The translations under genes and the position numbers were made by a program. Positions 1 through 10,000 of a stretch of 64,000 nucleotides of DNA are shown here, piece by piece. Below the pieces are notes generated by a model that worked only from the letters and a program-made list of their open reading frames with translations, had not been told where the DNA came from and made no database searches. Source of the DNA: Phytophthora colocasiae (taxonomy: Eukaryota > Oomycota > Peronosporomycetes > Peronosporales > Peronosporaceae); contig JAGKQI010000099.1 in NCBI GenBank assembly GCA_018806915.1, positions 1,178,001 through 1,242,000 on the forward strand, read 5' to 3'. Every line of letters begins with the position of its first letter. The stretch's first letter is position 1.

Positions 1-325
1 AAAAATCTCAATGGGCACGGACGGGAATATCTCTAACGTTGGTCGCTATCCGTTCACAAGAGAATTGTCCTTAGGGAAGGAGGACGAGCCGCTCAGCGTG
101 AAAAACTTCATGTGTACAATTCACTTCCCCACTTGGGCCTATCGGTACCTCTCGTCGGTGGAGTCCTTCTACTATTCTGTGGGACACAAGTGCGAGGACG
201 CGACAACAACTAGTTGTCAACTAGCACTCTCTTCGATACGTGGGTGAAGATTTATGAAAGCATTGGAGAGATCGGCGCTTCCACCACCGTTGATATTTAC
301 GAGCCTAAAGTTTGCTTTCCTACTC
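1..325 (+). pseudogene. C-terminal remnant of a CoA-dependent acyltransferase
   Basis: The reading frame at 11-247 carries the GNISNVGRYPF motif and a following segment (VESFYYSVGHKCED) that match the C-terminal part of the intact acyltransferase at 4199-5782, where the same places read GDVNISNIGRYPY and VKSFNYSMLHKFED. The frame stops early, shortly after LSSIRG, and the rest of the C-terminal helix continues in another frame (AFGEHIG in the intact gene). The 5' part of the gene lies outside the window. The same tail occurs at 61704-62026. I read it as a pseudogene of the BAHD/condensation-like HxxxD superfamily. The upstream part cannot be judged from here. Confidence 0.75.
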
Positions 326-1296
326 CTGCTGCTCTGTTGCAGCCAGTCAATTAAGAGTAAACTTGAGATACCTCAATTAGCAAGTAAACTTGTATATGCA
401 TACAACTCGACCTCGCTGAGGTCATGATCATTGGAGTGAACCTCCATGAACTCAGTGTAGAGTCTACACTGTAGACCCCGTTATTTACACGTTGCTCCGT
501 ACGTTTATCCTTTGATGGGGACGTGTGTGAACGTGATAATGTAATGATTTGAAACACTTCGGTCTTTGGCAAAGACTTCAAAGTATAATACATGTATCAT
601 GTATTATAATGTTGCAAGTAGGTTCTTGACGTTGCCCCTTGCAACGTCCTCCGTCGTTATGGGTTTTCCTTAAAGAAAATGAGATATAACGAACAGCTAG
701 AGGGCCCTTCATTTCCCGGCAGAGAAGAGAATTCTAAGTACATGTCTCGCATCGGCACAGTAGAAAAGCACGCAACAATGACACAACAGAAAACCAAATA
801 TACATATGTAAACGGGCAGATATCTTGATCATACTTACAGACCATATGATATTTTTCGCTCACATAACTTCAGACTCATCAGGCACTATTTAAAATTGTA
901 CAAAAAGCTGAAAATGCACAAAACCAGCTTACATAGAGCATGCTGTCACGTGCTGTAAGCGGGGCACCAATTCGCTGAGGTGAAGTTAACCACTACTAGT
1001 ACCTCGTACGATGTAGTATCGTACAGGTCAAATGTTCCGTCGATATGTGTGCGTACTTAAATATGGTGATTAGCTTTGTAAATTACCTTGTATGATTACA
1101 AGGTACTTCTCATGTACTGTAAGTTATACTTTAAGTTATCACAACTTAACCTTTTTACATTGTAGTATCACGCATTGTTTTTGTATTGAAGAAAACAGTA
1201 CCATGTAAGGTACATATAGGCATCGTCTGCTGGTAATATTGGCTACACCACCAATGCAATTGGCAATGGAGCTCCTCCACTGTGAGCCTTCAGTTC

Positions 1297-1303
1297 TCAA
1301 TTT
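1297..1303 (+). promoter_or_regulatory. Oomycete Inr-like core promoter of the left RxLR gene
   Basis: TCAATTT followed by a C-rich stretch fits the oomycete initiator consensus TCAWTTY. It lies 51 bp upstream of the effector ATG, a usual distance for oomycete genes. The corresponding heptamer in the right-hand copy (62881-62887) reads CCAATTT, so the consensus first base is lost there. Confidence 0.5.
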
Positions 1304-1347
1304 CCCCTCAAGAGCCGAAGTACCAACTCCAAGTCCTGACTCCAACG

Positions 1348-1686
1348 ATGCGTTTCGCTTTCCTTCTGTTCGTGGCTGCAGCCTCTCTCATTGCTTCCGG
1401 TGACGCGCTGTCGACACAATCTGATGCCACAAGCCGCCACTTGCGCTCCCAGCACAAGGAGAACGCCTACAACGCTGAAGAAGAAGAGCGCACGCTCGAT
1501 AAATCCATTGCCAAGGCACTCCCTGCTCCATTCTTTAATATGTACAAGTATCCTAGCAACATGGAGACCGTATTTGAGTCGTGGCGCACGGGTCTTATGA
1601 CGGTAGACGACGGTGTCATGTACATGAAGGATCTGAACATGAATTTCGACGCTATCGCCCACTTTGTGGCCCCGGGCTTATCTTAA
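1348..1686 (+). CDS. Secreted RxLR effector candidate, possibly truncated at its C-terminus
   Basis: This 112-residue protein begins with a hydrophobic signal peptide (MRFAFLLFVAAASLIASGDA, predicted cleavage near residue 20). It continues with RHLR at residues 30-33 and EEER at 45-48. That order is the hallmark of oomycete RxLR effectors, which are secreted and act inside plant cells. The C-terminal domain is only about 64 residues, with one possible W-containing helix (ESWRTGLM). It stops at APGLS just before a sequence change at about 1680, so it may be truncated. The start was chosen because the signal peptide begins there and an Inr-like element lies 51 bp upstream; an in-frame ATG at 1282 would bury the signal peptide. 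A paralogue lies at 62932. The host target cannot be deduced. Confidence 0.8.
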   Translation: MRFAFLLFVAAASLIASGDALSTQSDATSRHLRSQHKENAYNAEEEERTLDKSIAKALPAPFFNMYKYPSNMETVFESWRTGLMTVDDGVMYMKDLNMNFDAIAHFVAPGLS

Positions 1687-1998
1687 AAAACACGGGCCCC
1701 CTTACTAAAAAGCTGAATAAACGACAAGCCCACTGGGTTCTTACAGCAAATACTGAAGTGATTCTCTTTCCATTATTGCTGTCTTACCTTTGCTGGAATA
1801 GTATCTGTAATTGGGTTTAGAGCGTTTCAAGGCCCGCGCAAGCTTCATCTCTTCGTATTGGCCCAGTAACACCAGAACCTGCCGTAGGCTTGTTCTTCGT
1901 TCTTGCGTTGTACACTGCCAGCATCCACATCTCCTCCATTAATTTCACAGCTATCATTCCAAAGTGTCTTTGTGTAGTGGCGTAAGCTGTGGTGGTTC
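1687..1998. other. Unassigned stretch with part of a degraded coding remnant (minus strand)
   Basis: No complete gene is visible. When the two hAT derivatives to the right are ignored, the minus-strand host sequence at 3259-3500, 2591-2666 and 1817-1990 reads as a charged, helix-like polypeptide in pieces (for example EEAAAKKVKMLEEGFRQAL at 2591-2666), with frame changes between the pieces. I do not recognise the protein. The MITEs appear to have landed in this old coding sequence. Confidence 0.3.
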
Positions 1999-2582
1999 CA
2001 GGGTTGTGAAAAATAAGATTGTTATTTAATTGAGCCCCAAGACTCGGGTCAATCAATAATTTGTTTATTGCAATTTTGTTTTCAATCATATCATCGAGCT
2101 CTGATTGGTAGAAAACCACCTAACCGTAACCTTAACCCAAACCCCTTGACGCTCGCTAAAGCTTTGCGAGAACTTTAACTACACCGCTTTCAAAGCGTGG
2201 TGCTTTAACTTGTGGGCTGAGGTATTTCGCAGTTGGTGTGAACTCCTTCGTAATGGCATCAAACAGACACCGCACGTCCAATATAGTCGCATGTTTTGGT
2301 CTTGCAGAAAATTGCAAAGTGAAGAGACTGCTGGAGCTACCTCAGAGCTGTCTCGTCGAAGTTGTTTACGTCGTACAGGCCCAGAAGACCACTGCTTGCT
2401 CATTATTGATGCGTTAAGAGTACTCAAGTAGTTCGTGACTTCACGATAACGTGCAGAACGCAAGCTAAACGCCACAGTGAAATGGAGGATTATTTGGACG
2501 TGATTGAGACCTCGCTCAATCAATAATTTAGTGTGTTTTAATTGAATTATTTGAAAGTCAAATTGTTTTTTTCACAACCCTG
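1999..2582 (-). mobile_element. hAT deletion derivative (MITE), copy 1
   Basis: This 584-bp unit starts CAGGGTTGTGAAAAA and ends in the inverted form TTTTTTTCACAACCCTG. It is flanked by a perfect 8-bp target-site duplication, GGTGGTTC (1991-1998 and 2583-2590). An 8-bp TSD and CAGGG termini are typical of hAT transposons. One frame (minus strand here) preserves a fragment similar to the C-terminal half of a hAT transposase, LDVRCLFDAITKEF through GVVKVLAKL. This resembles SLVRDIFDELLLEF through AVVKVQ in the hAT gene at the right end of the window. It is therefore an internally deleted hAT copy, unable to move by itself. Confidence 0.85.
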
Positions 2583-2666
2583 GGTGGTTCTCTGTGTAGT
2601 GCCGCAATGCCTGTCTAAAGCCCTCCTCTAGCATCTTCACTTTCTTTGCAGCAGCTTCCTCGAGTC

Positions 2667-3250
2667 CAGGGTTGTGAAAAAAACAATTTGACTTTCAAAT
2701 AATTCAATTAAAACACACTAAATTATTGATTGAGCGAGGTCTCAATCACGTCCAAATAATCCTCCATTTCACTGTGGCGTTTAGCTTGCGTTCTGCACGT
2801 TATCGTGAAGTCACGAACTACTTGAGTACTCTTAACGCATCAATAATGAGCAAGCAGTGGTCTTCTGGGCCTGTACGACGTAAACAACTTCGACGAGACA
2901 GCTCTGAGGTAGCTCCAGCAGTCTCTTCACTTTGCAATTTTCTGCAAGACCAAAACATGCGACTATATTGGACGTGCGGTGTCTGTTTGATGCCATTACG
3001 AAGGAGTTCACACCAACTGCGAAATACCTCAGCCCACAAGTTAAAGCACCACGCTTTGAAAGCGGTGTAGTTAAAGTTCTCGCAAAGCTTTAGCGAGCGT
3101 CAAGGGGTTTGGGTTAAGGTTACGGTTAGGTGGTTTTCTACCAATCAGAGCTCGATGATATGATTGAAAACAAAATTGCAATAAACAAATTATTGATTGA
3201 CCCGAGTCTTTGGGCTCAATTAAATAACAATCTTATTTTTCACAACCCTG
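2667..3250 (+). mobile_element. hAT deletion derivative (MITE), copy 2, inverted relative to copy 1
   Basis: This unit is also 584 bp and has the same CAGGGTTGTG termini as copy 1, in opposite orientation. It has its own 8-bp TSD, CTCGAGTC (2659-2666 and 3251-3258). By eye it differs from copy 1 at a single position (G versus T in the PSLG/PSLW codon). The different TSDs show two separate insertion events 84 bp apart rather than one palindromic element. The hAT transposase remnant reads on the plus strand and ends with KVLAKL and a stop near 3092. Confidence 0.85.
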
Positions 3251-3258
3251 CTCGAGTC

Positions 3259-4190
3259 TTTGCTTTTCTCCACGAATTTCTTCTCCAGCTCGCGATTGTC
3301 CAGTTTATCGAGGATGGCTTTGCCATCTTTGGTGGTGTGGCTCGTGGCTGTCTTTCGACAGACGAACGATCCGTAGCAGCTATGACATGGTTTATTTTCA
3401 TGGAAATATCTTACTTTGAACTGGAAACATTGGTAAAGAAAGTAGAAGGAGTAACCACGCGCCACCGAGTGGTTCAGTGCTAGACACAGGCCGATCGAAC
3501 ATTTTACGATATTCAAATTGCATCGACATCTGCTGCTCGCTTGGTACTGGAGAAGGTCACGTCTCGAAAAGCAAGGTTGTTGAAGGATATATCAACAGAA
3601 GATGCATCCCGCGGGCATCACTTCGAGATGAAAGCACGTGAACAACTTGTACGAGGTGGTACCATTGAAACCAAATTTCTCTCACAAGCGGGGCTGTACG
3701 AAAGAATTCAAGCTCGGCGGAAGTAACGAGATTTGTTTCTTTGATTATCGAACCACATTCCAGTTTCTTTCTACTGCTCTCGATCTTCTAAAATATGTTT
3801 CTGATCAATAGAAAGCTGCTACTGTTTACAATGGCGAAGACACATCCTGTGAAGGGAGAAGGAATAGTGGCTTTGCTGAAAGCAATGGGGTGGTTGGGCA
3901 GAGTAGTGAAGATTCAGTATCCCGAGTGGCGTTGATTTTTGTACCTGATGATAGCAAGAAGGTAATCGACCTTGGAGAGGTCCAAGGGATTTTCGCAATA
4001 ACCTTCCCGGACTAAAATGCTACAGAAAAAGTTTGCTGAAGCAATGCGTGAAGAAGTTCGAAGCGTTTGAGGTAATGCTGGGGCAGATTCCACAGTACAG
4101 GTGGAAAGTGTAAGTTGTGAGTCACAGATGAGCTCGTGACATCTTCATATTGATGAATATATACACTGCGTACCTCCACGAGCTAAGCAC
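3259..4190. other. Gene-poor stretch with degraded coding remnants
   Basis: An open stretch at 3541-3726 (plus) encodes about 61 residues containing RGHHFEMKAREQLVRGGTIE. A second remnant at 3830-3935 begins MAKTHPVKGEGIVALLKAMG and is followed by stops. Neither has a plausible complete gene structure, and I cannot assign a family. The minus-strand remnant described for 1687-1998 continues into 3259-3510. This is probably an old pseudogene graveyard. Confidence 0.25.
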
Positions 4191-4198
4191 TCATCTTA

Positions 4199-5782
4199 CT
4201 AGTAGTCCAGAATTGATTCAACTTGTTTCAACACATCAGCCATAGTGGCGTTTTGGTCAACGTCACCAATGTGTTCGCCGAAAGCCACATAAGCCTTGAA
4301 CAAGCGCTTGGCATCGTCGTCCTCAAACTTGTGCAGCATCGAGTAGTTGAAGCTCTTGACAGTCGACACGTACATCAACGTCCCCATGGAGAAGAACGGC
4401 ACCGATTCGTACAGGAACAAATTCTCAATAGAGAGCTCCCCAGCATCGCCAAACGCATGAGCAGTTGGGTACGGGTATCGTCCGATGTTGGAGATATTGA
4501 CGTCCCCACTGCACGAGTTCTTGATCACGTGTTTGGAGAAGGCAGTGGATATGGACGCCGAGTTGAAGTTCTGGTCCATGAAGATATCCGTGAAGGCCGC
4601 CACTGGGGATTTTAGTCCGTTTTTAATGTCCTGCTTGCAGGAACGAGCGACATCCCAGAATTTGGCTGTCTTAAACACGGTACCAGGGCTTTTGGTACTG
4701 TCCAAAGGCACCAACGACGCGTAACTACCAACAACATCTTCAGGCACTGGAGTTGGGAATCGGAGCCGTAGATTCGTACTCATCGTCAGCGTCACCTTGA
4801 AGCTTTCGGTTATTGCCACTGACTGATGCTTCTGCGAAGCGTAGTAGTAAGCCAAGATCACTGCAGCCGAGAGAGCTCCAGAGTACGTGACTCCTTCCTG
4901 TTTGCAACGCTGAAGCACTTTCTTCACGGTCTCCGGTGCTCCAGCTTCAAACAGAGCGTAACTTGGATTGTTCTTGAACGGATACACCAAATCTGCCTGG
5001 TCCGAACGAGCAGGTAGCAGAGGCTTCGTGTGAGCTGTGAGGATACTCTTGATCACAGGTGCAAGCAGCTTCACAGTCATCCTTGTCAATGGAGTCGTAA
5101 CTGTGTAGTTGTCCAGCCAAAGGTTGTACGGGGAAGCACGAACGGGGAACTGTTTGTGCTCGATATCCTTCTGACTGGAGAGTAAAGCCACGTGCTTCAA
5201 CGTGTCGTTGATGATGGTCATCCCTGAAGTGCCATCGCACATGTAGTGGTCCGAGAAGAGGAAGAGTCTAGCGAAATTGTTCTTTTCATCGGCCCAAACT
5301 TCCAGAAATGACGCGAATTCTTGGTATCGATTCACAAACTTCTCGCATTCTTCCTGAACATGTTGTTTCCACTCTTCCGCTTGTTCTTGTTGTTCATCCG
5401 TGACTTTCACACGCAAAAGTCGACGAGTTGCAACGTCGTCAACTGTGATCGTCGACTGAATTTCAGCTTCGTGGAAAGCGCCTTTCACCTGCAACGCTCG
5501 CATTCTCGGATGCAAATTGAACGTATGCATCAAAGCAGTCGGGAGGTGACGCACCAAAACGTCCACAGGCCCTTTCACAGTCATCACATGGGCTACTTTA
5601 GTCGACGAGTTGTCCACAGCCGTGTACACTCGTTCGAAGCCTCGTAATTGCACTCGGACACTCCCATTTTCCATCGTTCTCACTGCTGATGGTGCCATTC
5701 TGCTCGGATGCGAGGGAATTGGCGAGTGAAAGAGGGACCTGACGCACAGATGTGGAGCCCATTTGCTCAACGATTGTGCCAC
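4199..5782 (-). CDS. CoA-dependent acyltransferase of the condensation/alcohol acetyltransferase (HxxxD) superfamily
   Basis: This single-exon gene encodes 527 residues. The catalytic HxxxDG motif appears as HYMCDG around residue 175-185, where the His acts as general base for acyl transfer from an acyl thioester. Family-like segments include LHPRMRALQVKG near the N-terminus, GVTYSGALSAAVILA in the middle and VNISNIGRYPYP near the C-terminus, where condensation-like enzymes have the second-half motif. The acceptor is unknown; alcohol acetyltransferase and PapA5-like enzymes are the nearest types I know. In-frame starts exist at 5782, 5698 (MAPSAVRT) and shortly after. The first 28 residues are rich in S, R and H without acids and could be an organellar presequence or untranslated. 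Two broken paralogues lie at 1-325 and 34150-62026. It is divergently arranged with the C1orf74-like gene. Confidence 0.8.
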   Translation of the reverse strand: MAQSLSKWAPHLCVRSLFHSPIPSHPSRMAPSAVRTMENGSVRVQLRGFERVYTAVDNSSTKVAHVMTVKGPVDVLVRHLPTALMHTFNLHPRMRALQVKGAFHEAEIQSTITVDDVATRRLLRVKVTDEQQEQAEEWKQHVQEECEKFVNRYQEFASFLEVWADEKNNFARLFLFSDHYMCDGTSGMTIINDTLKHVALLSSQKDIEHKQFPVRASPYNLWLDNYTVTTPLTRMTVKLLAPVIKSILTAHTKPLLPARSDQADLVYPFKNNPSYALFEAGAPETVKKVLQRCKQEGVTYSGALSAAVILAYYYASQKHQSVAITESFKVTLTMSTNLRLRFPTPVPEDVVGSYASLVPLDSTKSPGTVFKTAKFWDVARSCKQDIKNGLKSPVAAFTDIFMDQNFNSASISTAFSKHVIKNSCSGDVNISNIGRYPYPTAHAFGDAGELSIENLFLYESVPFFSMGTLMYVSTVKSFNYSMLHKFEDDDAKRLFKAYVAFGEHIGDVDQNATMADVLKQVESILDY

Positions 5783-5994
5783 TGCAACGGCCTGACTTTG
5801 GCCGCTGCCACTTGGTTGGCCCTCCGATGTACGTCTATCCGAATGACTCCAAGGCGCTGTGTGTGTTGCTGGGCTTTCAGTGCGAGGTTCGCGCGTTCTT
5901 AACTGGATCGGAGCAATGGTGTTTGTCTAGAGTCTCCTGGTGGTTATTTCGTTCAACTGGAGCTCAAACCACTGGACATGGACACTTGTGGTTG
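5783..5994. promoter_or_regulatory. Divergent intergenic region
   Basis: About 210 bp separate the acyltransferase (-) from the C1orf74-like gene (+), so the two probably share a bidirectional promoter. An in-frame extension of the plus-strand gene back to 5752 is open but would overlap the acyltransferase start. I see no convincing Inr motif. Confidence 0.35.
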
Positions 5995-6886
5995 ATGGAG
6001 GAAGAGGTGAAGCGTCTTCATGCTCGACTGACACAAAGAGGACGTTCAAGAGCGAAGGTGAAGCTCACTATGGCTCAATTACGAGTGCTTCTCAATGATT
6101 TACAACTCGTAGCGACTGGAATTCGACCGTCGTGTCTAGTAGATTGTTGTGCGTTGACTAAGGAACAGGCACAGCTTCTACTGGACTTGGAGGCGCAATG
6201 GAATCAAGTGCGCGCTGTAATGCTGGAAGGAAACGTCTTCTTCGTCAACGTGGAGGCTTTCCTCCGCGAGAAAATGACATTTGGCTTGCATTATCAGATG
6301 TACGTGGATGTCAGTGCCACCTTATCAACTCCCCAGCTTTTAAGCAACATCACTCGACTGGAGACGCTCTCTAGATGGACTATATCGACCTGCAAAAGCC
6401 TCCTATCAACTCGTCAAGTATTGGAGTTAAAACCACCATCTCTTTTGAATGCAACGGCGTTGGCTGGCATTTTGCTCTGCTATCCGTGCGTGTACGACAT
6501 CTTGGTGGATACACCTCGAGACGACTGGAGCGAGCAGGAGAACTGTCTCTCCATGTGTCCGCTCTATCTATTGCAGACTGTAGCAATCCGGTTCGTTCTC
6601 TCTCTAGTTGCCAGCTCTGTTTGCCATAAATTCGCTGACGTTTGTTGTCACCTGGTGCAGGTTGCAGCTGGAATTGCCGCTGCACGAATTCTCCGTGCCT
6701 CAGCATCTGCTCAGATGCTTCAAGGACCGAAAAGTTGCAGATGAGATCGATTCATTGCCACTTTTAAACACTTTGCGAGCTCTTTGCCACTTGCGAGTGC
6801 AAAAGGCAATTCACCGGAGCTCTTTGGACGAAATTCAGGTTCAAGTACGTGTCAGTAGGCGAACGCTACCTCGCGTCGCTCTTTAG
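5995..6886 (+). CDS. C1orf74/UPF0739 (DUF4504)-like protein, one intron
   Basis: Exons 5995-6590 and 6661-6886 flank a 70-bp intron (GT at 6591, CAG at 6658-6660) and give 273 residues, close to the roughly 270 of vertebrate C1orf74. Resembling segments are IRPSCLVDCCALTKEQ near residue 42, ALAGILLCYPCVYDI near 155, CLSMCPLYLLQTVAIRL spanning the splice site, and PLHEFSVPQHLL just after it. Splicing restores one continuous frame, which supports the intron. Start at 5995 (MEEEVKRLHARL) is chosen for length; the frame is open back to 5752. The molecular function of the family is unknown to me. The assignment is from remembered motifs and is moderate. Confidence 0.6.
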
Positions 6887-7008
6887 GCTAACCCCTTTTA
6901 AGTTGCTGTAAGATGTGTTTAACCACACTTGCTTTCACTATAGGGGTACAATTGAAAATACTCACACCAACGTACAAACCACTTGAGACCAGTTTGTAAC
7001 AGTCGACC

Positions 7009-10000
7009 ATGGGCGCGTCCGCCTCCAAGCAGCGTCGACTCTACCGGCCCTGTACGTATTTGTTCTCCTCGTTTTATTTGTTCTACCTGTGTTGGGGCGT
7101 GGTCTACTGCTTGCAATTCCATTGTAGGAGATTTAACCACTGACAATAACCCTTTTATCTGGATGTGTAGTCAATGCTGGGGAGTTCACAGTCGCGTGGC
7201 TTACGTTTAAGGTACGCTACAATGTTGTAAATACTGTGAGGGTTATTGCAATAGGTTAAAGAATCTATTGGTACTGGTTATTCGACTACAGGGTGATGCT
7301 GTGGAGGACGAAGAGCAGCACTACGTGGCCAAGAAGGAGGGACTGTTGGCGTCCAAACTGTTGCGCGGTCTCTTCGGAGGTGGGTAACTCCTTTTACGAG
7401 TTATTTGAAGCAGAAAGCGGTTAATTCATAGGATGAGTTTGGCGCAGATATAACGATGCAGTGCTTCGACCAAGTCCCGGGGGATACTATTCCGAAAGAA
7501 GCGTTCGTTTGCATCTTGGCGTTGTTCTACGAGTACGTGGTGCTGGGCTTTGAGCTGGGGAGTGGTAAGATCCTGATTTTTGCTCTGTTGTTATGTTGCG
7601 CGAACAGAGGCAATACAGAAGACCGGATCAGCTACATCTTCACAATGTACAACATCATTTTCTCCGGAGAGAAGTACGTTTGGTATTGGTATTGGTTGTT
7701 CTCACTTGGAATTGTACACTGATATGTATTGTTGACAATGTATAGCAACAATGGAGAAGGATTTATTGCCGAGAAGGACTATTTGTACTTACTCAACTAC
7801 CTGGAGGAGTACATGCCACTGCCTAAACAACTCTACGCTGCCTTTGAGGAATGTATGATTCCAATGGCTGGTTTGTTGTCCAATTCGCAGTTTATCACGT
7901 GGGTGCGCAAGTATCCGGATGTCATGGAGGTGAGTTCGAGATATTGGAGAAAGGGTGCAGGAGTTTTTGTCTGATTGAGTTTGTTTAACCTCTTCCCAGT
8001 TCCTAACCGTTCATCTTCCACCTTCGTCTCAACCTGGAAGCCCCATCAGCTCGATTCGCGCCAGTGATGAATTTCTGGCGAACTCGTAAGTGTGTATCCT
8101 GTTTTTGTGAGAGCATTGGTTTGCTTTAACAGTGAATGCTTGGGTTTTAGGGATCCTTTGAACAACAGTCCATCCTGTCGAAACGACCCGAACCGGAATC
8201 CTTTTAGCAGTTCTTTCGACTTTATTGGAGGTGAAGACAGCGGAGATGAAGACTCAGACGGACTCTACGATTCCGACCACCTGACAGAGATGGAGTTGTC
8301 CCAAAGTTCGTACCGTGACAGCAGCTCCTCTCTGAATGGGAATGATGAGCTCACGAGTATTTTAAAAGAAGCTGGCGCGCTGCACGATGAAAATGCAGAG
8401 CGAACGAGCGATGTCAGCCAAAGTGGACGCACAGACCAATCCTCAGCCCCAGTGCCTGTACGAGATCCCTTCTACCCACCGAATGAATCGCCAGCAGCAC
8501 GGCGTGTCCAGGGTCGAACCGGAGGCTCTCGCTCTCGTGGTGTTCAAAAGATGGGGAGGTATATGGGAAAAGCTGTCGGAGGTGGAATTTCTCGAGTTGG
8601 AAATGTGGGCAGGAGTATCCTGCACGTCGGCAAGTCTCAGGGCTACAACCAGCACGACCACAACGACGTTGAACTGATCTCCGCCGGCTATTCCTTTTCG
8701 TCCGAGTCGCAAAGTACGAAAAAATACGTCTGCGGATACCTCCACAAGATCAGCGACAGTAAATGGGGGAAGAAACGCTCGTGGCACCGAAGATGGTTCG
8801 TTCTGGACCGTCAACGTGGTGTTTTATCCTACTACCGACACAACCCAGCTAACCACATACCAACATCCTCCTCTTCCCACGGGAACATCGTCCACATGGC
8901 CGATTCTCCTGTCCCAACCGGGAAAGGCTTGGCTGCTTCGTCTGGGAACCAGCCCACAGAGACGAAGCGGCACTCATTCGGTTCACCCGCACAGAATCCA
9001 GCAGCTCCCGATGAGAACGCAGAGGACAGCGGTGGACGTTTAAGCGGATCTACAGTGGAAGCGAAAGAAGCGGAATCTGTTGTCCGAAGCGCCACAGCAA
9101 TCGAGGAGCCAACGAAGTCTGCCAAACCAGAGCTGGAACAAACCCAGGAACAACAGCAAACGCTTCTGTACCTGAATGAAGCGCACCCGTGGTATCGCGG
9201 GGCGTTGGATCTGAACATGGACAACGTGTCGCTGCTGTTCGAGAAGAATCTGGCAAGGAACGCACCAACGCGTTATTTCTTTCAGGTCTCAACGCTCTCT
9301 CTGCACGATATCGACTCGAAGCGTGGCGTCCAGTACAAGGTAAGCAGGTGGCGTTTGATCTTCTTCTGGCTGTGGGTGAAAACTGACTGGGACATGTTTA
9401 GCTTTGTGCAGACACGGAAACAGATTTCGATCTCTGGACTTCTGCGATAGCCGAGGCCATTAACAGGAAAGACTCACAGAATGGGAAGGCGAATGCTGGT
9501 GCTCCAGTCCTCACACACCAACAGCTCTACCGTCAGCGCTTACTTCAAAAGCAAATGGAAGAAGAAGAAGCAGCACGAGCTCGTGAATCGGAAAGTGCTC
9601 CTGAAGAAGGTGATAGTGGCCACGACTCTCCACCGCCGACTCTCGGCCGTGTAGCCCCCACTTCGCCGGGCGAACAGAATGTCGACGCGTCTCCATCGCC
9701 CCCAAAGCGAAAAGTTCCTCCTCGAATCGTGACGCAATTTTCCTCTGGGCCTGACAGTGGACTGCCGGACGCTTCGTGTTGGCATCTTCACGTTCACGTG
9801 GATGGTACGAAACAGTGCCTCATTGTTGGTTTCATGCTGAACATTGTGGCGATCCGTTGCCTCGCAAGCGAGCATGTGCTGTGGAAGGTCTTCGTGTGCG
9901 CTGCTGTTACTTGTGTGTTCATGGCCAGCATTTACAACCCGAAACCAGGGAATCGACAGCGTAACAGCAGTATGAGCAGCTTTGGCGACGTGAACGGCAT

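Larger units (their letters stand above)
1..1571 (+). repeat. Segmental duplication, left copy (acyltransferase tail plus RxLR gene)
   Basis: This block runs from the end of a broken acyltransferase gene, through about 1 kb of non-coding sequence, into an RxLR gene. The same order and orientation recurs at about 61737-63152. The two copies match through the coding remnant, the spacer (shared stretches such as the one around 480-545 and 62100-62165) and the first 73 codons of the effector gene, with many small indels and substitutions. The copies lie about 60 kb apart in direct orientation. The spacer at 331-1296 holds no gene that I can support. Confidence 0.85.

Noticed and set aside
1999..3250. 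One large palindromic transposon
   Set aside because: Each half has complete termini and its own distinct 8-bp TSD, so these are two insertions.
4223..4615. Plus-strand ORFs across 4223-5647
   Set aside because: They are antisense to the intact acyltransferase and show no domain.
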